Position numbers and translations under genes: made by a program
Notes under the pieces: generated by a model
The model's database searches: none
What the model saw: the letters and a program-made list of their open reading frames with translations, nothing else
What the model was told of the DNA's origin: nothing
In this document: one piece after another, positions 1 to 9,712 of the stretch
How positions within the stretch are numbered: position 1 is the first letter of the stretch
Layout of the letters: each line of letters begins with the position of its first letter
Assembly: GCA_963820995.1 (NCBI GenBank)
Contig: CAWGCL010000013.1
Coordinates: 1-64,000 of the forward strand
Direction of reading: 5' to 3'
DNA: 64,000 bases
Origin: JAGTVG01 sp963820995
Lineage (GTDB): Bacteria; Bacteroidota; Bacteroidia; Cytophagales; Cyclobacteriaceae

Positions 1-274
1 TTTAAACAGACCAAACCAGACTTTTGAAGGTAAAGAACTATATCCAACTCTTTTAGAAAAAATTGCCGCTTTATTGGAAAGTATAATAAAAAATCATCCG
101 TTCAATGATGGAAACAAAAGGATTGGCTATACTCTTTGTCGATTGATCTTACTTGAAAACAATCTTGATTTAACTGCAACACAAAATGATAAATTCGATT
201 TTATTATCAAAATCGCCGAAAATAAAATTAGCTATCGACATATCCTTAATTGGCTGAAAACGCATACTCAATAG
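1..274 (+). CDS. Doc/Fic-family toxin, 3' part
   Basis: The reading frame is open from base 2, so the gene begins outside the window. The first visible residues (RPNQTFEGKELYPTL) and then HPFNDGNKR at about residues 33-41 match the death-on-curing (Doc) branch of the Fic fold, whose HxFx(D/N)GNKR loop binds the nucleotide phosphate. Doc toxins typically phosphorylate or AMPylate a translation factor such as EF-Tu and are paired with a small antitoxin; that gene would lie upstream, outside the window. The C-terminus is complete with a TAG stop. Family assignment is firm; activity and target are inference. Confidence 0.85.
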   Translation, partial: LNRPNQTFEGKELYPTLLEKIAALLESIIKNHPFNDGNKRIGYTLCRLILLENNLDLTATQNDKFDFIIKIAENKISYRHILNWLKTHTQ

Positions 275-416
275 ATTATTTTGGTAAAAATCCCTTACCA
301 TCCGGTAAATGCATACCTACACTCTTTCATATCGAATACCATATCCTCATTCACTATTTTTAAGCTATAAGATTTATAAACTTTAACCAGTAGGTCGCTT
401 TAGCATCAAACCGATT

Positions 417-1702
417 TCAATTCTTATCGGCCCAATCTTCCAGAGCTTCTATAGCTTCAAGCAGAACCCCGGCCGACCCTCTGAAAAGACCAGAACCTTT
501 TGGATCCCCTCCAACTGTATACCATTCATAAAATCCTTCATTTGCTATGACCCGGTCAACCATGGGAGATAATTCATCATAAGCCTCACCAGCGAATCCG
601 TTTTTTGCCAGTGCCGCGACCATTCTCGCCCCAAACCATGTCCAGTCACCTCCATTCTGATAACTCCAGGGTCCCATTCCCTTGTTCATGAAACTGTTCT
701 CCGGATAAACCGGATATAATGTTATACCAATACTCTGGGCATTGGCATCCGAAACATTCTTCCTCATTTTATCCAGTGAAACCTTAATTTCCTGGTTGTT
801 TAGTAGTCCGGCTTCAATAGCAACTGCAGTCCCGCCATGATAGAATATGGTATTTTCATCAGCAACTTCAGGGAATGCCCTTGCATTCACGTAAACATGT
901 GGAATGAATTTCGGGTTTTTTTCATCCCAGAGATGCTTTCTGACATTATCCCTGATATCCTGATACCTCTTTTTCCATACCTTTTGTCCAGAAACACTTA
1001 AACTCAAAAAGTTATCAATGGCTATCAAAAACATAGCATTGTCATAAATATCTATTGCCGGAATTGAATTTTCATCCAGTTTAACACCCCACGGGTGACC
1101 GGGTTGAACATCCCCCCAATCTGCCGTTGTAGCTCCCCAGATCAGGCCATAAGTTTGATTATAACGGTGTTTCATCAGGAATTCCATTGCCAGTTCAAGC
1201 CGCTCTATCGCTTTCTTGCCATTGACCATTTCTTCAAGCAAAGATTTATCCCCGGAGCAGCTATGTATTTATAAAATGCCTGAACGAGCGAAGTTTCCTG
1301 GTCTGTTTCTACAGTATTCTTATCAAATGCATAACCCGGCATATCGTATCTTTCATACCGCCCATAATAATCAATGTTTTCATTTTCCCCTATCTGTTGA
1401 TATCCATCGATAATGTTCCCGTCAAAGCCCTGGAAGTAGAGGAACCGCAAAAGGACTTCACGTACTTCTTCCTGAGGCCGCACTTTTAACGAATACGTGA
1501 TGAAGGTATTAAAATCCCTGATCCAGACTTCCTGGTATCCTGAGCCGGCATTAAATCCAGTTGAAAGCAGGTTCATACCTTTTTCTTTAATTATTTCGAA
1601 TCTATTGTCCGACCGGATCTTTTCTGCTAAGTCGCTTTTTTGCGCACATGTTGATTGGTATAATAGAAATGTAATTAGAACGAAAAAATAGTAAGGCTTC
1701 AT
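417..1702 (-). CDS. Secreted six-hairpin glycosidase-like protein (frameshifted)
   Basis: Two overlapping frames make one protein of about 428 residues. The ATG at 1702 is preferred because it opens a signal peptide (MKPYYFFVLITFLLYQ..) absent from the short upstream extension. The body has (alpha/alpha)6-barrel glycosidase features: EVWIRDFNTF near residue 60, TVETDQETSLVQAF, then GLIWGATTADWGDVQPGHPW, IDIYDNAMFL and WSYQNGGDWTWFGARM. These resemble amylo-1,6-glucosidase/six-hairpin glycosidases; the exact GH family and substrate cannot be fixed by eye. The frame breaks at the CCCC run near 1250-1253 (one base missing restores AAPGDKSLLEEMVNG), so a sequencing indel is likely. It stands alone, with a TAnnTTTG-type box upstream. 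Confidence 0.75.
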
Positions 1703-2133
1703 GAGAAATATCAGATTGAGTTTATGTATCACACAAATGTATCGATTTTCGAAATATTTTTACTAAAGCAATAAGGAATTGCCATAATGATACATGAAAC
1801 GTTTGTACCGTACAGGCTTTATTTTTTTCCATGGTGATATTAAATCTAAAATAAATTACGCACGAATAAATTTCCATATTAGTATTTGCCATCAAATATT
1901 GATGGATCATATCTCTGGAATTATTCTTCATAACCAGGAAAACTCAAAGATGGTTTCTATATTAATACTCAATTCTTCAGAATTACAGGTTCTATAAGAA
2001 TTGGTTCCGACCGGGCAAAGTGTTTTTACCGGGGATATTTATTTCGGATTATGCTGGATGAAGTTATTTGAATCTTTTTCTTTCTTAAGAAGAAGCGGGT
2101 GGTACTAATGAAATATTCTTAACCGGTCTATTG
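1703..2133. other. Intergenic gap, no gene seen
   Basis: About 430 bases between two minus-strand genes. Short frames on both strands (up to 69 codons) lack family motifs, plausible starts or hydrophobic pattern. Apart from the -7 box at 1734-1741 nothing could be supported. Confidence 0.5.
1734..1741 (-). promoter_or_regulatory. Bacteroidota -7 box (TACATTTG)
   Basis: On the minus strand this reads TACATTTG, an exact match to the Bacteroidota primary-sigma -7 consensus TAnnTTTG. It would place transcription start about 25 bases before the glycosidase ATG at 1702. No convincing -33 TTG at the ideal spacing was seen, so the call rests on the -7 box and its position. Confidence 0.4.
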
Positions 2134-2529
2134 CTATTGTTTGTTCATTTTTCCTGAAATGAGGACTATATAAAGCAGGACAAAGATAAAAGTAAGTCCG
2201 CCTACAGCCCACCAGTAATAAAAATTATTGAAAGCAGAGGCTATGAGCAATCCTAATCCAAGTCCTATAAAGAATATAAGAAGGCTGGCTGAGCCGGGGT
2301 ACATGGTGATCTTGTTGAAAAGATATATTCTTCTTCCCCATAATCCTTTCTGGATCCATCCTGCAGAGATTAATAAGGGGACAAGCGCAATAGTATCAAG
2401 TAAGGATAATCCTTGTCCATCACCAATAGTAAGAAGGTATGGGCCTTCCCATTGACCGGGAATGGCAAATATCAGAATAGACAATGATAACAGAAAGACA
2501 GGGCCTCTGGGCCATTCAATAGCTTTCAT
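2134..2529 (-). CDS. Small four-helix membrane protein, unknown
   Basis: A complete 131-residue frame with about four hydrophobic segments: residues ~10-25 (VFLLSLSILIFAIPG), ~42-57 (LSLLDTIALVPLLISAGW), ~78-98 (SASLLIFFIGLGLGLLIASA) and ~105-125 (WWAVGGLTFIFVLLYIVLIS), with a short basic tail. No known family was recognised. It faces the nitrilase gene divergently, 131 bases apart, so the two may share a regulatory region. The ordered alternation of helices and polar loops makes it a believable gene despite its size. Confidence 0.6.
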   Translation of the reverse strand: MKAIEWPRGPVFLLSLSILIFAIPGQWEGPYLLTIGDGQGLSLLDTIALVPLLISAGWIQKGLWGRRIYLFNKITMYPGSASLLIFFIGLGLGLLIASAFNNFYYWWAVGGLTFIFVLLYIVLISGKMNKQ

Positions 2530-2660
2530 AATAATGCGCGTTAAGAATTTTAGTCTTTTATTGTTTAGATTACTAAATTTCGGAAAAGGTAACTTGCAAA
2601 TGCCTAATGATTAACCCGTTTAATAGAAATTGATAATTATTATTACTTAAATATCCTGTA

Positions 2661-3611
2661 ATGAAAGATATTATCCTGGCTTCTGCTCAATTCGAACATC
2701 ATTCAAATGACAAAGCCTATAACCTGAAAGTAATTGAAGAATTAAGCACGAAAGCCAGTAAAGAACAGGCTGATGCTGTAAGCTTCCATGAGTTGTCGAT
2801 TCCAGGGTATACCTTTCTTCAGGGCATGGGGAAGGAAGAACTGAATGATATTTCTGAAGAACTTTCTACAAGCTCCAGCTTGAAGATCCTGAAGCAAATG
2901 GCAGGGGATCTATCCATGGTGATCATGGCTGGACTGGTGGAATGCAGGAGAGGGGCCTTCTATAATACCTATGTTGCTGTTAATGGGGAGGAAATACTGG
3001 CAAGCTTCAGTAAACTTCATCCATTTATTAATAAAAACCTTAGTCCGGGAGAAGGCTATACATTCTTCGATATGAAAGGATGGAAGTGCAGCATTCTGAT
3101 TTGCTATGATAACAATATCGTAGAGAATGTCCGGGCCGTCGCCCTGTCGGGAGCCCAGATCCTGATTGCCCCTCATGTAACAGGAGGTACACCTTCGCCT
3201 ATGCCGGGCCGTGGATATATCGATGAAAAGTTATGGGAAAACAGATTGAATGATCCTGTTTCAATTCGTGCTGAGTTAAATGGACCTAAGGGCCGGGAAT
3301 GGTTAATGCATTGGCTGCCTGCTAGGGCTTATGATAATGGCATATATCTGTCTTTCAGCAATGCTATTGGACTTGACCATGACCACATTGTTACTGGCGG
3401 TGCTATGATCCTGGATCCTTTCGGAGATATATTGGCTGAATCTTCAGTATTGGGAGATGATGTTGTTGTGGCCAGGTGTATACCCGAAAAACTTAAAGAT
3501 GCAGGAGGCTACCGGTACAGGAATGCCAGAAGACCTGAGTTATATGCGGATATTCTCGGCGGTAAGCACAGTTCGACAACCAAACCGGTCTGGATGAAAG
3601 AGGAAGATTGA
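2661..3611 (+). CDS. Carbon-nitrogen hydrolase (nitrilase superfamily)
   Basis: An intact 316-residue cytoplasmic amidohydrolase. The Glu-Lys-Cys triad is visible: E44 in SFHELSIPGY, K118 in SFSKLHPF and C148 in CSILICYDN. These proteins hydrolyse amides, nitriles or carbamoyl groups through a cysteine acyl-enzyme. The sequence shows the N-carbamoylase/aliphatic-amidase style of active-site spacing, but the substrate cannot be read from it. An insertion with PMPGRGYIDEKLWENR after the nucleophile probably shapes the substrate pocket. The gene is monocistronic and ends about 320 bases before the FadL-like gene. Confidence 0.88.
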   Translation: MKDIILASAQFEHHSNDKAYNLKVIEELSTKASKEQADAVSFHELSIPGYTFLQGMGKEELNDISEELSTSSSLKILKQMAGDLSMVIMAGLVECRRGAFYNTYVAVNGEEILASFSKLHPFINKNLSPGEGYTFFDMKGWKCSILICYDNNIVENVRAVALSGAQILIAPHVTGGTPSPMPGRGYIDEKLWENRLNDPVSIRAELNGPKGREWLMHWLPARAYDNGIYLSFSNAIGLDHDHIVTGGAMILDPFGDILAESSVLGDDVVVARCIPEKLKDAGGYRYRNARRPELYADILGGKHSSTTKPVWMKEED

Positions 3612-3754
3612 TATTTCACAAAGAGTCTTTAGACTAAAATTAATTCAATTGCATTTAAGGCTTTATCTGGATGAAATTAGGATGATTTACTATTTTCTCT
3701 TAATCTAAGTTCTAATTGGCCGAACGACATTTCCCGTAATCCCGTAACCGAAAA

Positions 3755-3785
3755 TTTGTATATTTTGTAATATACCGTATTTTTA
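3755..3785 (+). promoter_or_regulatory. Candidate promoter for the FadL-SGNH pair
   Basis: TTTG at 3755-3758, a 19-base spacer, then TATTTTTA at 3778-3785. This is close to the Bacteroidota layout TTTG-N19-TAnnTTTG with one mismatch (final A for G). It would give a leader of about 135 bases before the ATG at 3930. The rest of the 3612-3929 gap is AT-rich with no gene seen. Confidence 0.4.
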
Positions 3786-3929
3786 CTGGCGCTTAGGGAT
3801 ATATAATTAATTTTTATTGAAATATTTCAAGGTAGCAAAACTGAAATTGACTTTTTAGATTTAAACTGAATTTTTTAAGATCATCAGAAAAAGAATAATC
3901 AAGAAAAAAATCCAAAAAAAAACTAATTT

Positions 3930-5228
3930 ATGAAACACCTGAATAACATGCGAAAACTGGGGCTTGTTATGGTCATCCTGACCTGTTTCCAGATTTCAGC
4001 AATGGCTGCAGGATTCCAGGTATATCTACCTGGCAGTCGTGCCACAGCAATGGGTAATCTGGGGGTCGGCTTACGACCGGATGCTTCCAGTATTTATGTA
4101 AATCCCGGAGCCATGGCCTTAATGGAAAATAATGAGGTCATGCTGGGGTTCAACTTCATCGAGGCGAAAGTTGCGTATTATAACTCGCAGGTTGAGAACA
4201 GCAATTATGTTGCTGATTCGGATAATCCGACCGGAACCCCTTTCCATGCGTATGCTGTATGGGGACCCAAGGAAGCCAGATGGAAGGTCGGGCTGGGTAT
4301 TTACACGCCATATGGATCCAGGGTAAACTGGGGAGAAGAATGGCGGGGCAGGTTTTTACTTTCCGGGATCAGGTTGCAAGCCATTTATACACAAGCCACT
4401 TTTTCTTACGCTGTATTAGATAATTTATCAATAGGAGCTGGTGTAATTGGCATGTTCGGTAATGTCGATCTGAAAAGAGTCCTTGATGTTTCATCGGATT
4501 TACCCCCTACAACAATAAATTTGACCGGGGATGCCGAGTTAGCTTTTGGGTTCAATGTGGGATTGTACTGGGCGATTTCGGAAAAATGGCAATTGGGAGC
4601 AAGTTATCGATCAAAAGTTGAAGCTAAGTTAAATGGGGGCGACGTTTCTTTTGAAAATGTGCCCAACTCATTAGCCACTCTGCTTTCCAGCAATAAATTC
4701 AATTCAACCATTCCTTTGCCTTCTTCAGCAAATCTGGCTTTAAACTGGACACCTGATGAAAATTGGGAAGTGGGAATTGAAGCCAATTACATAGGATGGG
4801 GAGCTTATAAAAGCCTGGATTTTGATTTTGAAGATGAAAATCCAGCTATCCAGGATTCAGAATCTCCCAGGAATTATAAAGATTCATGGGTTTTTCATCT
4901 GGGCGGTCAATATGATTTTGGGAAGTTGCAGTTAAGAGCTGGTGGATATTATGATCTGACACCTGTACAGGATGGATATATGACGCCTGAAACACCGGAT
5001 TCGAACCGTACCGGCTTAACATGTGGTATTGGGTATAGCGTAGGTGACTTCCTGCAATTTGACCTGGCATTTTTATTTATTGCCGGACAGGAAAGGGAGC
5101 AGTTAACTTCAGTCGCTCAAAGTGTAGGCACATATCCTTCGGTGACGAATAGCACCTATGCTGTCGAACCCGGTACATACAAAATGAGGGCCTACATTCC
5201 CGGCATAACGATAACTTACAAGTTTTAA
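3930..5228 (+). CDS. OmpP1/FadL-family outer-membrane transport protein
   Basis: 432 residues: a signal peptide of about 27 residues ending AMA, then AGFQVYLPGSRATAMGN, the usual FadL/TodX N-terminal hatch with its conserved glycines and NPG (IYVNPGAMAL). The remainder alternates short amphipathic strands typical of a 14-strand beta-barrel, including GLGIYTPYGSRVNWGEEWRG and TINLTGDAELAFGFNVGLYW, and ends in the aromatic TYKF. Members import long-chain fatty acids or other hydrophobic compounds. It is followed after 17 bases by an SGNH lipoprotein, a pairing often seen in Bacteroidota, which suggests uptake coupled to ester hydrolysis. Confidence 0.9.
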   Translation: MKHLNNMRKLGLVMVILTCFQISAMAAGFQVYLPGSRATAMGNLGVGLRPDASSIYVNPGAMALMENNEVMLGFNFIEAKVAYYNSQVENSNYVADSDNPTGTPFHAYAVWGPKEARWKVGLGIYTPYGSRVNWGEEWRGRFLLSGIRLQAIYTQATFSYAVLDNLSIGAGVIGMFGNVDLKRVLDVSSDLPPTTINLTGDAELAFGFNVGLYWAISEKWQLGASYRSKVEAKLNGGDVSFENVPNSLATLLSSNKFNSTIPLPSSANLALNWTPDENWEVGIEANYIGWGAYKSLDFDFEDENPAIQDSESPRNYKDSWVFHLGGQYDFGKLQLRAGGYYDLTPVQDGYMTPETPDSNRTGLTCGIGYSVGDFLQFDLAFLFIAGQEREQLTSVAQSVGTYPSVTNSTYAVEPGTYKMRAYIPGITITYKF

Positions 5229-5245
5229 TGTAAATGGTAACGATG

Positions 5246-7024
5246 ATGAAAAGTATAAATAAAATCATTTTAGTTCTGGGATTGGTGGGATTAATTATTT
5301 CCTGTAAGCCTGAGATCGAGGTACCTGCACCATCTTCAGGAGGGGCAGACTTCAGCAATTATTTGGCCATTGGCAATTCACTGACTGCCGGTTTTATGGA
5401 TGCAGGGCTGTATCTGGAAGGACAGGACCAGTCCACCCCGGCCATTATGGCAAAACAACTCATGGAGGTAAATCCCAACCTGCCCTTTAATCAACCCACA
5501 ATGCCGGAAAATGGATCGGGATATCTTAAACTCCAGGCACTTGACCTGGCAAATGGGATATTCGTTTTCGATCAGATCCCTCCTGATCCAGGCTGGACAG
5601 ATAAGATACCCGGGACTTATCAAAATCTGGGTATTACTGGAATCAGGGTTAAGGACATTACCGTTAACGGGTATGGGGCCAGTGTCGAGCAGGGTAACCC
5701 TTATTTTTACAGGATCCTGGCGGCAGATGAGGCTATGAAATCTTACCTCGATAAAGTGAGTGAAGCGGAAGTATCCATATATACATGCTGGATCGGGAAC
5801 AATGATATGCTGGATTATGCCATCAGTGGCGGGGCTTTTGGGGCTGCGGGATTACCAGTTACAGGTGTTAATGGTTTGACGCCTGTCAATGAGTTTGAAG
5901 CCTCCTATGATGCCTTAATGAATGTTTTGAATGGAAAGGGAGCCAAGGGCATATTGGGGACCATTCCTGATATCAGTGTTATTCCATTTTTTAACATGAT
6001 CCCATGGAACTCGGTTGTACTTGATGAAGCAACAGCTGCACAGGCCAATGCGTTTTATTCCTCTCAAATTGATCCACTGCTGGAAGCGGGTGTGGAAGAA
6101 GGCGTGATCAGTCTGGTCGCAACAGATACAGTTGTTTCGGTGGCCGTTATTCCTGATCTGGCAGATACAACCATCTGGCTGCAAACATACCAGGCAGCAA
6201 TAGATGATGGGAAAAATCAGCAGGAAGCTGCTGACTCGGCATATGCCTTTCTAGCTTCACCTGTAGGACAGGCTGCCAGTGCCCAGTTGCAGGCTGCACT
6301 AAATGCAGAATTGCCACAATATTTATTAGGTCTTCCTGTAAGTCCGGAGTTACAACCTCTTTTCGATCAGATCGGTTTATTACTCGCAACTGATCCCCTG
6401 CTTCAGGGTGCAATAGCTCAGACACAGGCTCAGATACAACAGGCTTATGATGCAGGTTTATTGCCAGAATTGGAAGCTGAAATTGCAAATCGTACAGAGC
6501 AGACAATTGCCGGATTGAAGGCTATAGGTTATTATCCAACCTTTGAAGTAGGGCCGAATGGCTTTGTTATTGAAGTTCCTGTAACAGCCTCAAATCCGCT
6601 GGGATTGAGGCAGATGGTGGAGGGAGAAAAAGTATTGTTTACAGCATTTCCTATACTTTCAGACCCTCAGCAGGCACTTGCTCCACAGCCTGATCAGCTC
6701 ATTTTAACATCTGATGAGATTGATTCTCTAAGGTCTTTTACCCAGGAATATAATGATATTATTAAGGGTTATGAAAGTGCCAATGTAGGTGTGATTGATA
6801 TGAATGCATTATTAACGGCTTTGAATGAAGGTGTATTTATGGATGGTACTGAGGTAGATGGAAGCTATATTCAGGGCGGACTATTTTCTCTTGATGGTGT
6901 GCATCTGACGCCCCGGGGTTATGCAATCGTTGCTAACGCCTATATAGATGCAATAAATAAGAAATTCAGCGCATCTATTCCACCGGCAAATATAAGCGTT
7001 TACCGTTCAGTGGTATTGCCATAG
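5246..7024 (+). CDS. SGNH/GDSL-type esterase lipoprotein
   Basis: About 592 residues from the ATG at 5246, chosen because it gives a compact lipoprotein signal with lipobox LIISC (Cys20); an in-frame ATG lies 12 bases earlier. SGNH block I is AIGNSLTAGF (Ser45), an Asn block is WIGNNDML, and the Asp/His block V is LDGVHLTPRGY near the C-terminus. Between them lies a long Ala/Gln-rich helical insertion (residues ~330-410), larger than in simple GDSL lipases. It is probably a surface or periplasmic esterase acting on lipids or acyl glycans and works with the FadL-like porin just upstream. A strong terminator follows. Confidence 0.88.
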   Translation: MKSINKIILVLGLVGLIISCKPEIEVPAPSSGGADFSNYLAIGNSLTAGFMDAGLYLEGQDQSTPAIMAKQLMEVNPNLPFNQPTMPENGSGYLKLQALDLANGIFVFDQIPPDPGWTDKIPGTYQNLGITGIRVKDITVNGYGASVEQGNPYFYRILAADEAMKSYLDKVSEAEVSIYTCWIGNNDMLDYAISGGAFGAAGLPVTGVNGLTPVNEFEASYDALMNVLNGKGAKGILGTIPDISVIPFFNMIPWNSVVLDEATAAQANAFYSSQIDPLLEAGVEEGVISLVATDTVVSVAVIPDLADTTIWLQTYQAAIDDGKNQQEAADSAYAFLASPVGQAASAQLQAALNAELPQYLLGLPVSPELQPLFDQIGLLLATDPLLQGAIAQTQAQIQQAYDAGLLPELEAEIANRTEQTIAGLKAIGYYPTFEVGPNGFVIEVPVTASNPLGLRQMVEGEKVLFTAFPILSDPQQALAPQPDQLILTSDEIDSLRSFTQEYNDIIKGYESANVGVIDMNALLTALNEGVFMDGTEVDGSYIQGGLFSLDGVHLTPRGYAIVANAYIDAINKKFSASIPPANISVYRSVVLP

Positions 7025-7046
7025 ATTTTTGATTTTAAAAATATAG

Positions 7047-7073
7047 GGCGCCTATGCAGGGCGCCTTTTTTTT
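7047..7073 (+). terminator. Rho-independent terminator after SGNH gene
   Basis: GGCGCC at 7047-7052 and again at 7060-7065 (self-complementary, so they pair) with a 7-base loop, followed directly by eight T residues. It sits 23 bases after the SGNH stop codon. Confidence 0.85.
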
Positions 7074-7516
7074 AAAATTATTCCACACCTGTAATAATTT
7101 TTCGGGATTACCTTTTTTTTTCATTTTTAAAATCAACTGAATTTTATAAATTTTATAAGCGCTGAAGTAAGGTTTTTATTTGATTGAGTGTTGTAGTACC
7201 TCCAGGGAAATGATTTTGATGAAAACATTACATCTGGTTTTCCCGGATCATAAAAAAAATTCTTAACCATAAATTAATATTCAGATTCATTCGTGAAGAT
7301 GATCCGGAATTTTGCAGTCTTCTAAATACAAAAAATCAAGACAATATTACTCAAGTGCCTTTTCAATATTGTTTGCTATTTTATTTTAAGATCCTATATG
7401 TACCTTAGACTCGTCAATTGAATTTTAATCAACCAGCATTGTTTAGTTCTTGACAGTTTGATGTAATAAATCAGTGAAAAATCTCAATTTTCATTAAGAA
7501 AATGAATTATTATCTA

Positions 7517-7721
7517 CCAGCTATACGATTATTGCCAACTTGTTCCCTGCTTGTCCAAAAGCTTAATTCAGCCAGCTATGATGGGGGTTTAACAGCTAAA
7601 TGGACAGCAGGGAATTTTTTTTCGAATAGCTTACCGATCAAAAATAGAATATCAACTTCATATAAAAGAATTGCGAATTACCCGATTCAACCTGAACCAG
7701 CTATGTGCCCAGCCAGCTATG
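7517..7721 (+). repeat. Four CCAGCTAT boxes
   Basis: The octamer CCAGCTAT occurs at 7517, 7572, 7697 and 7713, three times followed by G, within about 200 bases. The last copy overlaps the left arm of the hairpin at 7711-7768. Spacing is irregular (55, 125, 16). They could be operator-like sites or pieces of a structured RNA; function is unknown. Confidence 0.45.
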
Positions 7722-7768
7722 CTTCAGAGGCGTGTCCCCCTCGTTGACACGCCTCGGGCTGGCTTTTT
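7711..7768 (+). terminator. Strong two-part hairpin with T tract
   Basis: The inner stem GAGGCGTGTC (7727-7736) pairs perfectly with GACACGCCTC (7746-7755) over a 9-base loop. The outer stem AGCCAGC (7711-7717) pairs with GCTGGCT (7758-7764), and TTTTT follows. It has the form of a rho-independent terminator but no protein gene clearly ends before it. It may end a small RNA, or act as an attenuator about 195 bases ahead of the peptide gene at 7963. Confidence 0.7.
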
Positions 7769-7962
7769 AATCATCTGAAAATGTGTTGAATTTTGCATGT
7801 CAAGGAACCAGTTGATATTTATTGATTTCCAAATACAGGTATCAATTATTGCCAAAAATTTGCTCACCAAACTATGGGCTGGTGACCCTTGTAATTAATT
7901 GTGGGAATAAGCCGAAAAGACACGTAAAACAGAAGTAAGCATCAATTTCAAATTCCTAAAAA

Positions 7963-8224
7963 ATGAACAAAAAACAACTAGCTATGGGGTTGTTCGCACT
8001 TGGAACCAGTGCATTACCCGTTACGGATAAAATCATAAAAGAAGCCGGCAATCAGGAAGGGGCATCGATCACTTCTAAAGCATACGTTATTACCGGTATT
8101 TATTCAGGAAACTATCACCTGCAGGCCGGTGGTACTCTTATAGGTACAGCAGGGAGGTATAGGCCTTGCTTTAGGATTGTTATGTGGTATTCAGGCCGCT
8201 GTTACCCTGGCCATTGGGGCTTAA
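7963..8224 (+). CDS. Small glycine-rich two-helix peptide (frameshifted), bacteriocin-like
   Basis: The ATG at 7963 opens MNKKQLAMGLFALGTSALPV, a hydrophobic N-terminal helix. A polar middle follows, and then, after removing one G from the GGG near 8150, the frame continues GGIGLALGLLCGIQAAVTL and ends at 8222-8224. Without the correction the tail is an arginine/cysteine-rich non-hydrophobic string, so the corrected frame is more credible. The product is about 86 residues with a Gly-zipper helix at the C-terminus. It precedes Yip1-like and SpoIIM/DUF95-like membrane proteins, so a membrane-active or bacteriocin-like peptide is a reasonable inference. No family was recognised directly. Confidence 0.55.
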
Positions 8225-8388
8225 TTTAATACTTGGAGTGTCTGAAAGGCCGTACAGATCTACTCGATTGATTTTGATGTGGTGTTAACCATATATAGCA
8301 GATTATTTATAGCACTTATATTCTTCATAACTCAAATAGGCAACCAGTCAATTGTGCCCTTTCAGATCTCTTTTTAATTGATACGAAT

Positions 8389-9076
8389 ATGCTACTGTTT
8401 CCTTTGATCTTCTCCCTTACATCGACTATAATATTCTATTTGGGACTTAATTTGTTTACGAACGCCAATTATGAGGCTACCTTTCTGGTTTCTCAAGCCG
8501 TATTATATGCCACAGTGCCTTTATATCCTGGTAAAGAATTAGATTCAGGAAAATTCTTCCACATAGGGCCCTATAGTCATCGATATGCATTTTTGATCGT
8601 ATTGATGACCGTTATAGCCGGGGTGACAAATCTTTATGTATATCAGGACCAGATACTGGCAGTCAGTAGAAAGTCTTTTAGTGAACAGAATTTACCGCTT
8701 GCTCAGTTTTACATTTATTCCCTTTGCCCAGATAGGCGGATGGCTATATCAGGCTGTTTTAGTTTATCTATTAGCTGTCGTTTTGGGGACAAAGCTACGC
8801 TTTCGGGATTATTTGATATTTGTGGGTATCGCGTATTCCGGGTTTCTGGTATCGACATTATTAAGCCTGATCATGAATATGCTTGTTTACGATTTCCAAT
8901 TAGTCGGATCAAATGCTGAAATCAGGTATGCTATCGGAAAATTCGGGGAGGCATTTACCCTGATCCTGCTCGCTTTTTTCATTTATTATAATGAAGAGAA
9001 ATTCAGTTTGATCAAATCCTGTGTTATTGCCTGTTTCCCAACTGCTATCATCATACTAATACAGATTATATTATGA
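8389..9076 (+). CDS. Yip1-like polytopic membrane protein (frameshifted)
   Basis: Two frames joined at an extra T in the TTTT run near 8707-8710, which restores LPLAQFTFIPFAQIGGWLY. The product has about five membrane segments, including FPLIFSLTSTIIFYLGL, YAFLIVLMTVIAGV and GGWLYQAVLVYLLAVVLG. The GGWLYQ..VLG..LRFRDYLIFVGIAYSG stretch resembles the Yip1-domain core. The true start may lie upstream near 8240 in another frame, where a hydrophobic SRLFIALIFFITQIGN string is coded. Its TGA overlaps the next ATG by 4 bases, so translational coupling with the SpoIIM-like gene is expected. Confidence 0.6.
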
Positions 9077-9708
9077 AATTCAAAGCAGCGGATATACAAG
9101 GGAGACATGTCATAATTGCAGGGGTTTTGCTATACCTTTTGAGCTTCTTTGTAGGGCTCGGATTTAAAGGGACCGCTATAGAAGAGCCTGGTGACATGAA
9201 TCTTCCCGGGCTATCGGAAGAAGCACACATTCCGGAAACTTTTGAAATGAACGCAAGTAGCTTATTAAACCATGTGCAAGTTCCGAAAGGCACAGAGATG
9301 GTTGTTCCTGTGGCTTATCTGAAAAAGATCTTCCTGAATAACCTTGGGTTGAATGCCATCATCATTCTTGGTGCCTTTTCTCTGCTGGCTTTCAGCATGG
9401 TCGTTTTGATATTCAATGCCCTACACATTGGCTTGCTGTTGAAGGGAATTTATATATCCTATGGTTTTAAGTTAGCTGTCTCCCTAATAATGCCACATCT
9501 GGTGGTGGAGGTCGTTTCGCATATTCTGTCATTATACCTCGCATACCTGATCTTAAAAAGAATAATAGTCCCTGTGATATTAAAAGGTGAAGGAATTGAT
9601 TCGAATTCATTTAGAATGGGTCAGATCCTTGCCTTGTTTTTCCTGGTCATCCTGATAACCTTTCTGGGAGCTTTGATTGAAATATATGTTACACCAAAAT
9701 TGATTTAA
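9073..9708 (+). CDS. SpoIIM/DUF95-like integral membrane protein
   Basis: An intact 211-residue protein. After one N-terminal helix and a periplasmic loop (residues ~35-75), it shows the SpoIIM/DUF95 pattern: LNNLGLNAIIILGAFSLL, NALHIGLLLKGIYIS, LIMPHLVVEVVSHILSLY and a final helix ending GALIEIYVTP, matching the family's PHG-x-E and IEa-x-vTP signatures. In Firmicutes SpoIIM works in septal-wall remodelling, and DUF95 proteins are regular members of circular-bacteriocin operons. Here it follows a Yip1-like protein with a 4-base overlap and precedes a two-helix mini-protein by 4 bases. The exact role is unknown. Confidence 0.65.
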   Translation: MKFKAADIQGRHVIIAGVLLYLLSFFVGLGFKGTAIEEPGDMNLPGLSEEAHIPETFEMNASSLLNHVQVPKGTEMVVPVAYLKKIFLNNLGLNAIIILGAFSLLAFSMVVLIFNALHIGLLLKGIYISYGFKLAVSLIMPHLVVEVVSHILSLYLAYLILKRIIVPVILKGEGIDSNSFRMGQILALFFLVILITFLGALIEIYVTPKLI

Positions 9709-9712
9709 TTCT

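Larger units (their letters stand above)
7074..7962. other. Gene-poor stretch before the peptide operon
   Basis: About 890 bases with no supported gene. The only longer frame (7502-7747, 81 codons) has a composition without family signal and runs into a terminator-like hairpin. The stretch does hold four copies of CCAGCTAT and the strong hairpin at 7711-7768, so an untranslated RNA or long regulated leader is possible. Nothing else stood out. Confidence 0.5.

Noticed and set aside
2910..3176. 88-codon minus-strand frame inside the nitrilase gene
   Set aside because: It lies wholly antisense to an intact enzyme with its full catalytic triad and shows no motif.
3612..3640. Terminator after the nitrilase gene (AGTCT/AGACT)
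   Set aside because: A five-base stem with a two-base loop and no T tract is too weak.
7502..7747. 81-codon frame before the hairpin
   Set aside because: No hydrophobic or family pattern and no ribosome-binding context; it reads through CCAGCTAT boxes and ends inside the hairpin stem.
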